A stretch of DNA of 12,966 bases, from the NCBI GenBank assembly GCA_902834965.1, contig CADFKY010000023.1, positions 1 to 12,966 of the forward strand, in the 5' to 3' direction. Position 1 is the stretch's first letter; every line of letters starts with the position of its first letter. Below are positions 1 to 5,870 of the stretch, one piece after another. The notes below the pieces were generated by a model. That model was not told the origin of the DNA. It made no database searches and saw only the letters and a list, made by a program, of their open reading frames with translations. This DNA is from Veillonellaceae bacterium (GTDB lineage: Bacteria > Bacillota_C > Negativicutes > Veillonellales > Veillonellaceae). The position numbers were made by a program, and so were the translations under genes.

Positions 1-34
1 GGCGGTAAGACTTTTGTCTTACCGCCTATTTTTT
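1..34 (+). terminator. Intrinsic terminator of an upstream gene
   Basis: An 11-bp perfect stem (1-11 with 16-26, GGCGGTAAGAC and its complement) closes a TTTT loop and is followed by a run of six T at 29-34. This is a textbook rho-independent terminator reading on the + strand. The gene it ends lies outside the window, so transcription of the gene at 98 probably starts afresh. Confidence 0.88.
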
Positions 35-46
35 ATATATTTATAT

Positions 47-75
47 TTGCGAATTAATATACGATTATATACATT
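47..75 (+). promoter_or_regulatory. Candidate sigma-70 promoter for the orphan propeller gene
   Basis: TTGCGA (47-52) and TACATT (70-75) match the -35 and -10 consensus at four of six bases each, with a 17-bp spacer. It sits between the terminator at 1-34 and the ribosome binding site GAGGTG at 87-92. The predicted transcript start near 82 gives a very short leader. The region is AT-rich, so chance matches are likely. Confidence 0.35.
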
Positions 76-97
76 TTTGTTTGCTTGAGGTGAAAGT

Positions 98-889
98 ATG
101 GATCAAGGTGTAATTGAATATATTGCTAATGTCTTTGATATACCAAAGCTTGCACAACCTGTAAGTGCTGTCCAAATGCCGTTACCGTTAACACGATTGG
201 CCGAGATACCATTAGATAGTTCTGTTAATCAGTGCCAAGGCTTTTGTTATAACTCCAAAAAAGATGTATTTGTCCTTGCATGTATAAATGCTGATAATAC
301 AAAGCAAATCATTTATGAAATTAATCCCACGACGTTGCAAGTGGTTGCTAAGTATGAATATAGTCAAAAACGTTTATTAGGTCATATGAATACGTTAACT
401 TATAATCCGAATAACAATCGTTACTATACGACGAATGCTGTTATAGATGGATATATTGTTACACCTATTGAAGCTGATAGTATGATTGTTGAGGCGCCTA
501 TTAAATTGAAAGAAAAGGTATTTAATTTCGCCTTTGACAAAGAGCGTAATGAATATGTGTCGATTGTACCGTTAACAAATTCTCATCGTACTATTAACTA
601 CTATGATTCAAATTTTAATAAGGTAAAAACGTATAAGATTGATGCAGAGCATACTGACTTAAATAATAATGGCGCCTATGCAGCAAATGGTAATACTATA
701 TTTACAACCTTAACAACCTTTGTTTCTGTTGATAATGAAGGTGTTGTTAAGAATATAATTCCTTATACGTCAGGTATGGAAGTAGAAGATATGGATTATC
801 GTAATGGTCAGATGTACGTGGCGGTTAACCGTAAAGGTAAGGTAGAAATTTACAGTCTAGCCACATTGCCATTCTTTGTAAATGCCTAG
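98..889 (+). CDS. Orphan beta-propeller-like protein of unknown function
   Basis: I do not recognise this 263-residue protein as a named family. The ATG at 98 has a good ribosome binding site (GAGGTG, 87-92). No signal peptide, lipobox or membrane segment is visible, so it is probably cytoplasmic. After a short N-terminal segment (1-40) there are about five irregular repeats of roughly 30-45 residues, near 46-88, 96-136, 141-180, 190-223 and 228-255. Each combines a small 'xxYN/FD/MDY' turn strand, a 'xxYxxxx' strand and a further strand ending in a Tyr, Val or Ile pattern (for example TLTYNPNNNRYY at 99-110, NFAFDKERNEYV at 143-154, DMDYRNGQMYVAV at 231-243). This resembles an NHL/YncE-like or phage baseplate-like beta-propeller. 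It stands alone, with a terminator upstream and a new promoter downstream. The codons look more AT-rich than its neighbours, which may mean recent acquisition. The fold is an inference and the function is unknown. Confidence 0.8.
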   Translation: MDQGVIEYIANVFDIPKLAQPVSAVQMPLPLTRLAEIPLDSSVNQCQGFCYNSKKDVFVLACINADNTKQIIYEINPTTLQVVAKYEYSQKRLLGHMNTLTYNPNNNRYYTTNAVIDGYIVTPIEADSMIVEAPIKLKEKVFNFAFDKERNEYVSIVPLTNSHRTINYYDSNFNKVKTYKIDAEHTDLNNNGAYAANGNTIFTTLTTFVSVDNEGVVKNIIPYTSGMEVEDMDYRNGQMYVAVNRKGKVEIYSLATLPFFVNA

Positions 890-922
890 ATTTTATCTAT
901 GTTTTTATCCACTTTAAGAGTG

Positions 923-928
923 TATAAT
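923..928 (+). promoter_or_regulatory. Candidate -10 element for the acpS operon
   Basis: A perfect TATAAT lies 29 nt before the acpS ATG, which would put the transcript start near 935 and give a leader of about 23 nt. No convincing -35 is present at 16-18 bp spacing (TGTTTT at 900-905 is the best). A small inverted repeat CACTT-TAA-GAGTG (910-922) abuts the -10 and could be an operator or chance. No clear terminator separates the gene ending at 889, so read-through is possible. Confidence 0.45.
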
Positions 929-957
929 ATAAATGATAGGGTAATTTAGGAGTTATT

Positions 958-1329
958 ATGAAATTAGGGAATGATATTATAGAAATTGACCGCATCCGTC
1001 AAGCTTTAGAGAAATCTCAATCATTTCGCGACCGTGTATATACGCCTCATGAGATTGATTATTGTGAAAGTCGAAATAAGGGGCGTTATGAGTCTTATGC
1101 TGGCATATATGCTGCTAAAGAGGCTTTCATTAAAGCATTAGGAACGGGAATGCGCCATGGTTCATGGCAAGATATAGAAATTTATCATGATGAATTGGGG
1201 GCCCCCTTAATTCGTCTACAAGATACTTTCAAAGAAATCTATGAAACATTTGGTTATACTGATATACATGTGTCGATTAGCCATTGCAAAGAATATGCAA
1301 TGAGCACGGTTATACTTGAAGGAGCATAA
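958..1329 (+). CDS. acpS: Holo-[acyl-carrier-protein] synthase
   Basis: AcpS transfers the 4'-phosphopantetheine arm of coenzyme A to a serine of apo-ACP, activating it for fatty acid synthesis. It works as a cytoplasmic trimer. The 123-residue length is typical of the AcpS family. The N-terminal strand GNDIIEIDRI (4-13) carries the Mg-binding Asp6. The helix AGIYAAKEAFIKALGTG (48-64) holds the second metal ligand Glu55 and the CoA-phosphate-binding Lys region. The C-terminal strand VSISHCKEYA (105-114) is the third conserved block. The start ATG has AGGAG at 948-952, five bases upstream. It is the first gene of an operon; its stop is one base before the nnr start, the commonly seen acpS-nnr pairing. 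No unusual residues are visible. Confidence 0.96.
   Translation: MKLGNDIIEIDRIRQALEKSQSFRDRVYTPHEIDYCESRNKGRYESYAGIYAAKEAFIKALGTGMRHGSWQDIEIYHDELGAPLIRLQDTFKEIYETFGYTDIHVSISHCKEYAMSTVILEGA
1319..1324 (+). promoter_or_regulatory. Ribosome binding site that fixes the nnr start
   Basis: AAGGAG lies inside the last codons of acpS and ends six bases before ATG 1331. An in-frame TTG at 1316 would place this motif inside the coding sequence and has no ribosome binding site of its own, so ATG 1331 is preferred. Confidence 0.8.
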
Positions 1330-1330
1330 G

Positions 1331-2902
1331 ATGCAAATATTAACAACTGAAGATGCTCGATATATAGATCAAGAGGTACCTAAGCAGTTAGGTGTATCTT
1401 TGGAAATTCTAATGGAAAATGCAGGACGTGGCATTGTAGATGCACTATGGGGACAATATGACTTATTTTCCTTAGATAATGCACGTTCAATCAATAGTTT
1501 TGTGCTATTTATCTGTGGTACAGGAAATAATGGGGCAGATGGTCTTGTAGCCGCTCGTCATCTATTAGAACAAGGCGTACCTGTACAAATTGTACTTGTC
1601 GGTGATACGAGCAAATGTAGTGACCTCTTTGCAATGCAACTTGAAAGATGTGAAGCAATGGGGTGTATCATTGATACGTATGACGAATTCAATGATTGGT
1701 CTAATGTGGCTATTGTTGTAGAAGGCATTATGGGCACAGGCTTAACAGGCCGATTGCGGGATTTAACCATCGATGTTTTGCATGATATTGATACTATGCG
1801 TAGTCAATATAATTTTGATTTGTGGGCTATTGATGTACCTGCAGGGCTAGATGCTTCTTCTGGTCAAATTTCAGAGGGAACATTGACTTATGATTATACG
1901 GTTACCTTTGGGGCTATTAAACAAGGTTTATTGTTATATCCTGGTAAGGCCATAGGGGGCACAGCTATTGTTGCACCGCTAGGAGCACCTTGGCAACACG
2001 TATTAGTTGATCGAGATAGTACTATAACGATTGATTCGGATTTAGCAGAAACTCTAATTAATTATCGCGTTCCAATGGCTCATAAAGGTATAAATGGGAA
2101 TACCTTGATTATCGGTGGATCTAGTGATATGGTGGGAGCCCCTATGTTGGCCGCAGAAGCTGCTGCTCACAGTGGAGCCGGTAAGGTTACATTAGGCGTT
2201 CCAGATACAATTAAACAAGTTGTGCAAGGTCGTATCATACCGGAAGTAATGGTAACATCTATCGATGAAAATGAATCCCTTTATGACGGACGTCAAGTAG
2301 TTGCTATTGGTCCTGGTTTGGGGCGCACTACAGATATTCCAGATGTAGTAAATCAAGCTATAGATTCCTGTGAAGGCGCTCTCGTCATTGATGCAGATGC
2401 ATTATATGCATTGGGGCATGTAGGGTCTGTAGATAAAGATGCTTTGCGCGATGGACATATTGAGTCCGTATATAAGGTGCAAAAAAATCTGCCATACTGT
2501 GTAATGACACCTCATTTAGGTGAATTTAGTAGACTTATAGATTTACCAATAAAATGGATTGAACGTCATTATATTACACTGGCTCGAGCATTTGCTAAAG
2601 CGCATCAAGTTGTATTAGTGCTAAAAGGAATTCCTTCTGTTGTGGCACTACCTGATGGTACAGTATACGTTAATACTATTGGAAATGCTGGTATGGGAAC
2701 TGGCGGAATGGGGGATGTATTAACAGGTATTATTGCAGGTTTTATTAGCCAAGGTTATTCCTTGCAAGATGGTGCAATTTTAGGTGTCTATGTACATAGC
2801 CGAAGTGCAGATATACTAAGTGATACTAAAACTTGGGGGTATACACCTAGTGATGTAAGTACATCGATAGGTTGTGTCATTAGTGAATTATTGGGAGAAT
2901 AA
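1331..2902 (+). CDS. nnr: Bifunctional NAD(P)H-hydrate epimerase / ADP-dependent dehydratase
   Basis: Nnr repairs damaged, hydrated NADH and NADPH. The N-terminal YjeF_N domain epimerises R- and S-NAD(P)HX, and the C-terminal ribokinase-like domain dehydrates S-NAD(P)HX using ADP. The 523-residue two-domain length is standard. The epimerase half (about 1-225) shows ICGTGNNGADGLVAARHL (61-78), VEGIMGTG (130-137), AIDVPAGLDASSG (166-178) and TFGAIKQGLLLYPGK (192-206). The dehydratase half (about 240-522) shows HKGINGNTLIIGGSS (251-265), AAHSGAGKV (278-286), AIGPGLGR (325-332), VIDADAL (352-358), TPHLGEFSRL (393-402), VLKG (430-433) and the catalytic GNAGMGTGGMGDVLTG (451-466). Three epimerase motifs depart from the usual sequence (G69 to A, D131 to E, S171 to A), while the dehydratase motifs look intact. 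It starts one base after acpS stops and ends two bases before the next gene, so the three are co-transcribed. Confidence 0.93.
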   Translation: MQILTTEDARYIDQEVPKQLGVSLEILMENAGRGIVDALWGQYDLFSLDNARSINSFVLFICGTGNNGADGLVAARHLLEQGVPVQIVLVGDTSKCSDLFAMQLERCEAMGCIIDTYDEFNDWSNVAIVVEGIMGTGLTGRLRDLTIDVLHDIDTMRSQYNFDLWAIDVPAGLDASSGQISEGTLTYDYTVTFGAIKQGLLLYPGKAIGGTAIVAPLGAPWQHVLVDRDSTITIDSDLAETLINYRVPMAHKGINGNTLIIGGSSDMVGAPMLAAEAAAHSGAGKVTLGVPDTIKQVVQGRIIPEVMVTSIDENESLYDGRQVVAIGPGLGRTTDIPDVVNQAIDSCEGALVIDADALYALGHVGSVDKDALRDGHIESVYKVQKNLPYCVMTPHLGEFSRLIDLPIKWIERHYITLARAFAKAHQVVLVLKGIPSVVALPDGTVYVNTIGNAGMGTGGMGDVLTGIIAGFISQGYSLQDGAILGVYVHSRSADILSDTKTWGYTPSDVSTSIGCVISELLGE

Positions 2903-2904
2903 GA

Positions 2905-3849
2905 ATGACAAATAAAATACAGCGATTTATAGCCTTTTTGTTAGTGCTATGTATTCCAATCTTTGCTATTGCGGGATGCACGAATAAAGATGTAGCTAAT
3001 GCAGCATCTCAGAATAGCACTAGTGTAAATGAAGGCTATTCAATTGATACGAAGCAGACGAATCCTGAAGGTCATCTAGATGTATATATGCTAGATATTG
3101 GTCAAGGCGATGCCATATTGCTCAAGGTGGGCGATGAATATAGTATGATTGATACAGGTGATATTGAGCATCGTGAGAATATTGTAGCCCAATTAAAATC
3201 TATGGGTGTTACAAAGCTAAAAAATGTAATTATCACACATCCTCATGCTGACCACATGGGTGGTTTTTATGCCATTGCAAAAGCCATGCCTATTGAACAT
3301 GTGTATGATGATGGCATTTCTGTTGATAATAATATGTATAAAACCTATGAAAAATGGATTGATAAAAATAAAATCCAACGGTCTACATTGCGTAGTGGTG
3401 ATGTAGTGGATTTTGGTCATGGAGCGGTATTTGTTGTATATGCACCTTGGACTGAACCTTTAACAGATAAAAAAGGAGCGCCAGATCTTAATAATAACTC
3501 TATTGTAGGTAAGTTAATTTTTGGTAAATTCTCTATGCTCTTTACTGGTGATGCAGAATTACAAGAAGAGAAAAAACTCATAAAAGAGCAGAACTCTAGA
3601 CTGTTTGCCCGTGTTCTTAAGGTAGGTCACCACGGTTCTCGCACAAGTAGCTCTGAAGATTTTTTGAAATCTATTAAACCAGAAAGTGCATTAATTTCAA
3701 ATGGCATGTATAATAGTTATGGTCATCCTCACGATGTAACATTACGTCGTTTGCAGGAAAACAATATTGCCATTTACCGTACAGATACGATGGGACGTAT
3801 TCACATTAGTACGGATGGGAATGAATGGCAAATTACAACTGAACGTTAG
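2905..3849 (+). CDS. ComEC-like metallo-beta-lactamase-fold lipoprotein
   Basis: This 314-residue protein has an N-terminal hydrophobic segment (8-23) ending in a lipobox (IAGC, Cys25), so it is expected to be a lipoprotein on the outer face of the inner membrane or in the periplasm. A low-complexity linker (26-55) precedes an MBL-fold domain resembling the C-terminal part of the competence protein ComEC/Rec2: LDIGQGDAILLK (63-74), IDTG (82-85), the metal motif THPHADHMGG (111-120; His112, His114, Asp116, His117), LFTGDAE (212-218; Asp216), VGHHGSRTSSS (240-250; His242) and SNGMYNSYGHPH (265-276). All expected metal ligands are present, so it should be active. ComEC-type MBL domains are proposed to be nucleases, and that activity is an inference here. 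The transmembrane channel part of ComEC is absent. The ribosome binding site is GGAG at 2894-2897. It is the third gene of the acpS operon. Confidence 0.88.
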   Translation: MTNKIQRFIAFLLVLCIPIFAIAGCTNKDVANAASQNSTSVNEGYSIDTKQTNPEGHLDVYMLDIGQGDAILLKVGDEYSMIDTGDIEHRENIVAQLKSMGVTKLKNVIITHPHADHMGGFYAIAKAMPIEHVYDDGISVDNNMYKTYEKWIDKNKIQRSTLRSGDVVDFGHGAVFVVYAPWTEPLTDKKGAPDLNNNSIVGKLIFGKFSMLFTGDAELQEEKKLIKEQNSRLFARVLKVGHHGSRTSSSEDFLKSIKPESALISNGMYNSYGHPHDVTLRRLQENNIAIYRTDTMGRIHISTDGNEWQITTER

Positions 3850-3862
3850 TATCGATTGCATA

Positions 3863-3898
3863 GCACAAAAATTAATTTTAAGCAACTGATTTTTGTGT
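3863..3898 (+). terminator. Possible weak terminator after the acpS operon
   Basis: A nine-base inverted repeat (CACAAAAAT at 3864-3872, ATTTTTGTG at 3889-3897) with a 16-base loop and an extra G-U pair lies 15 bp after the stop of the lipoprotein gene. The T run is inside the stem and not after it, and the stem is almost all A-T, so termination would be inefficient. It may simply be an inverted repeat. Confidence 0.3.
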
Positions 3899-3929
3899 GT
3901 ACTGTATAAAGACTTTATATAGTAATATG

Positions 3930-3935
3930 TATAAT
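3930..3935 (+). promoter_or_regulatory. Candidate -10 element for the amidase operon
   Basis: A perfect TATAAT is preceded at 17 bp by TAAAGA (3907-3912), a poor -35. If used, transcription would start near 3942 and give a structured leader of about 150 nt. A second TATAAT at 3975-3980 also exists but lies within hairpin 1 and has no -35 partner. Confidence 0.35.
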
Positions 3936-4082
3936 CGGCATACTAATCTTCATGTTTGTATGAAATAATCTATCTATAATCTAACATTAGTTTATGGATA
4001 GATTGGAACGATGAGACTTTGATTCACAAAGATATCATCGACCCATCTCTATGGTTTGGACACTACGTATGTCAGTTAGATT

Positions 4083-4088
4083 GGAGTG
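4083..4088 (+). promoter_or_regulatory. Ribosome binding site that decides the amidase start
   Basis: GGAGTG is fully complementary to the usual 16S rRNA tail and lies six bases before TTG 4095. The alternative in-frame GTG at 4086 is part of this motif and has no ribosome binding site of its own. An out-of-frame ATG at 4090 is too close for efficient use. Confidence 0.65.
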
Positions 4089-4094
4089 AATGTA

Positions 4095-5192
4095 TTGCGT
4101 AAACTATTTTTTATGTGCCTTGCTGTCTTGATGGCGATACCACTATTCTTGACTCAAGCAAAGGCAGCTAATCTTGAAGATGCTCGATGGGTGACACGAA
4201 CTGATGCACCGGTACCATATGTTCGTATGGTTATGGATTTGTCAGCACCGGTAAAAGCGTCTGCATCGATTAGCAAAGATGGGAAAACGACGACTGTTAC
4301 CTTAAAGAACACAAAGCTAAAAACTGCTAAAGCGAATATCAATATGGACTCTAGCATAGCTAGTTCTGCTAGACTCACAGAAGATGGCAGAGATGTGAAG
4401 GTAACAATCAAGACACCTTCATCTATCGATACGAGTGATGTAAAGGTATTTTCCCTAAAGAAAGATACGGTTAATCAGAAACCGTATCGCATCGTTGTAG
4501 ATGTACAGAAAAAAGGTGTGGCACCTAAACCTGCTTATTATGGCAAACGTCCATCTCCTTCTGCACATCCTGCGAAAAATATGCCAACAGGATCCGGTAA
4601 TTATTCTATTAGCGGTGGTCTATCTGGTAAAACAATTACGATTGACCCAGGTCATGGTGGTAGTGACTCTGGTGCCGTTGGGCCGCATGGTGTACAAGAG
4701 AAAAATATTACACTACCGATTTCTATGTACTTGAAAAAAGCTCTAGAAAATCGTGGCGCTAAAGTGCTTATGACTCGTACTACAGATGTAGACGTATACG
4801 GTCCTAATGCAAGTGGTGTTGATGAATTGGGTGCTCGTGTTAACGTAGCAAACCGTAGCAATTCTGATGCGCTCATCAGTGTGCATATTAACGCATTCAA
4901 CAACCCAAGTGTTGGTGGTATTGCAACATACTACTATAGTAAAACAGGCAATGATGCTCGATTAGCACAAAAGGTACAATCTCAAATTGCTAGCGTTCCA
5001 GGTTTCAATGGTGACCGTGGCATTCAAGAAGGTAACTTATATGTGTTGAGACATTCTAACATGCCTGCAGTTCTTGTAGAGCTTGGTTTTATTTCCAACC
5101 CTAATGAAGAACGTGTATTGCAATCTCCTCAAACACAAGAAGACTTTGCAAATCGCATTGCCAATGGTATTGCTAGTTACTTTGGAGGTTAA
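4095..5192 (+). CDS. Periplasmic N-acetylmuramoyl-L-alanine amidase (AMIN + Amidase_3, AmiC-like)
   Basis: This zinc amidase cleaves the bond between MurNAc and the stem peptide and is typically used to separate daughter cells. Starting at TTG 4095 it has 365 residues; GTG 4086 would add three. A signal peptide (1-24, ending QAKA) exports it. Residues about 25-140 form an AMIN domain (ARWVTRTDAPVPYVRMVMDL region, beta-rich), which targets AmiC-type enzymes to septal envelope. A Pro/Ser-rich linker (about 142-175) follows. The Amidase_3 domain (about 178-364) shows KTITIDPGHGGSDSGA (179-194; His187), VQEKNITL (200-207; Glu202), ISVHINAF (261-268; His264) and the catalytic VLVELGFISN (326-335; Glu329), so all zinc ligands and the catalytic Glu are present. 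The gene is preceded by an unusual leader and is followed three bases later by a GerMN lipoprotein gene, which suggests a shared envelope role. Confidence 0.92.
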   Translation: MRKLFFMCLAVLMAIPLFLTQAKAANLEDARWVTRTDAPVPYVRMVMDLSAPVKASASISKDGKTTTVTLKNTKLKTAKANINMDSSIASSARLTEDGRDVKVTIKTPSSIDTSDVKVFSLKKDTVNQKPYRIVVDVQKKGVAPKPAYYGKRPSPSAHPAKNMPTGSGNYSISGGLSGKTITIDPGHGGSDSGAVGPHGVQEKNITLPISMYLKKALENRGAKVLMTRTTDVDVYGPNASGVDELGARVNVANRSNSDALISVHINAFNNPSVGGIATYYYSKTGNDARLAQKVQSQIASVPGFNGDRGIQEGNLYVLRHSNMPAVLVELGFISNPNEERVLQSPQTQEDFANRIANGIASYFGG

Positions 5193-5195
5193 TCG

Positions 5196-5756
5196 ATGAA
5201 ATTACGTAAACAAGTTCTGTCGATCCTCTGCGTAGGTTTGCTTGCATTTGCAGCGGGTTGTACATCTAATCAAGCACCTACAACGGGTAAAAGTGAACCT
5301 GTGCAAGAGACGAAAGTCAATAAGGATGCAGAAACAACAAAAACATCTCAAGAAATGGTTAAGATGGCCTTCTTTGTTCCAACAGAGGATGGCTCAGGGG
5401 TAAAACAATCAACCGTTGAGATGGAGGCGGACAAAGTAACGCCTAAAGCTGCTCTTCTAGCGATGTTAAAAGCTGATAGAGCACAAAAATATCCAGTATT
5501 CTCCAAGGATATTAAAATTACATCCGTTACTGTAAAGGACGGCATTGCTTCTGTAGAAGTGAATGACGCTTTCGTAAAAGGTAATGGTGGGGACTTAACT
5601 GTTAAATTACAAATGGCTGCCATTGTAAATACATTGACATCCTTTGATAATATTAATGGTGTTCTCTTCGTTAGCAATGGTAAAAAGGTACCTACTGTAG
5701 GTTCCTTTGATACGAAAGATCCTGTTAAACGGATGACAAACCTAATTAAAAAATAA
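5196..5756 (+). CDS. GerMN-domain lipoprotein
   Basis: This 186-residue protein begins with a lipoprotein signal peptide (hydrophobic 7-18, lipobox AAGC with Cys22), so it should be membrane-anchored on the periplasmic side. A Thr/Lys/Glu-rich linker (23-52) leads into a single GerMN domain (about 55-175). The domain shows the family pattern of an initial FFVPTEDG strand (59-66), TPKAALLAML (82-91), the strand-turn-strand SVTVKDGIASVEVNDAF (109-125), LQMAAIVNTLTSF (138-150) and GVLFVSNGKKVP (155-166). GerMN domains occur in B. subtilis GerM, a spore-envelope protein, and in many non-sporulating bacteria, where the role is poorly known. A ribosome binding site GGAGG (5184-5188) lies in the end of the amidase gene, and the gap is three bases, so the two are translated from one message. 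A partner or regulator of the amidase is an inference. A strong terminator follows. Confidence 0.88.
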   Translation: MKLRKQVLSILCVGLLAFAAGCTSNQAPTTGKSEPVQETKVNKDAETTKTSQEMVKMAFFVPTEDGSGVKQSTVEMEADKVTPKAALLAMLKADRAQKYPVFSKDIKITSVTVKDGIASVEVNDAFVKGNGGDLTVKLQMAAIVNTLTSFDNINGVLFVSNGKKVPTVGSFDTKDPVKRMTNLIKK

Positions 5757-5773
5757 TTAAGTTAGGCTCATTG

Positions 5774-5811
5774 ATAGCAGATAGTTGATATATCAACTAT
5801 CTGCTATTTTT
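5774..5811 (+). terminator. Intrinsic terminator with a 34-nt perfect palindrome
   Basis: Positions 5774-5807 are a perfect palindrome centred between 5790 and 5791, folding into about a 15-bp stem with an ATAT loop. Five T at 5807-5811 follow. There is no A run on the 5' side, so it acts on the + strand only. It ends the amidase/GerMN operon. Confidence 0.9.
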
Positions 5812-5812
5812 G

Positions 5813-5840
5813 TTGTCTTTTATATATGTTACAATACAAT
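5813..5840 (+). promoter_or_regulatory. Candidate promoter of the thiL-tsa-two-component operon
   Basis: TTGTCT (5813-5818, four of six matches) and TACAAT (5835-5840, five of six) are separated by 16 bp, directly after the terminator. A second overlapping TACAAT is at 5830-5835. A start near 5847 leaves a leader of about 24 nt before ATG 5871, too short for a TPP riboswitch, and excludes the upstream ATG at 5826 from the message. Confidence 0.5.
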
Positions 5841-5870
5841 ATGTATACTAATCGGAAGCCAGGTGATGAG

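Larger units (their letters stand above)
3850..4094 (+). other. Gene-free leader region with switch-like RNA pairings
   Basis: No coding sequence is supported here. From 5' to 3' it holds: an AT-rich inverted repeat (3864-3872 with 3889-3897); a TATAAT (3930-3935); hairpin 1 (3967-4004), with eight outer pairs AATCTATC/GATAGATT, a G-U, four further pairs, one mismatch and a short CTA/TAG tip; hairpin 2 (4009-4040), with CGATGA/TCATCG and CTTTG/CAAAG around a five-base loop; and the amidase ribosome binding site (4083-4088). The sequence AATCTAAC (3978-3985) in hairpin 1 is perfectly complementary to GTTAGATT (4075-4082), directly next to that ribosome binding site. Neither hairpin is followed by a T run, so they are not intrinsic terminators. 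Confidence 0.5.

Noticed and set aside
1316..1330. In-frame TTG upstream start for nnr
   Set aside because: It overlaps acpS, has no ribosome binding site and would bury the AAGGAG that serves ATG 1331; the family normally starts near MQILTTEDAR.
3967..4040. Tandem hairpins as a target of the ANTAR regulator
   Set aside because: ANTAR targets need two hairpins with six-base A-x-x-G loops, the second overlapping a terminator. Here the loops are four and five bases, with no T run, so the fit is poor.
4154..4903. Overlapping ORFs on both strands within the amidase gene (4154-4411 -, 4501-4734 +, 4652-4903 -)
   Set aside because: The amidase frame carries all domain motifs through this region, so these are frame shadows.
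5826..5870. Upstream ATG for thiL adding 15 residues
   Set aside because: It lies inside the likely promoter, lacks a ribosome binding site and gives an N-terminus unlike other ThiL proteins; ATG 5871 has AGGTG at the right distance.
5812..5870. TPP riboswitch ahead of thiL
   Set aside because: The space after the terminator is under 60 bases, with an expected leader of about 24 nt; it holds no TPP-type core and is too short for one.
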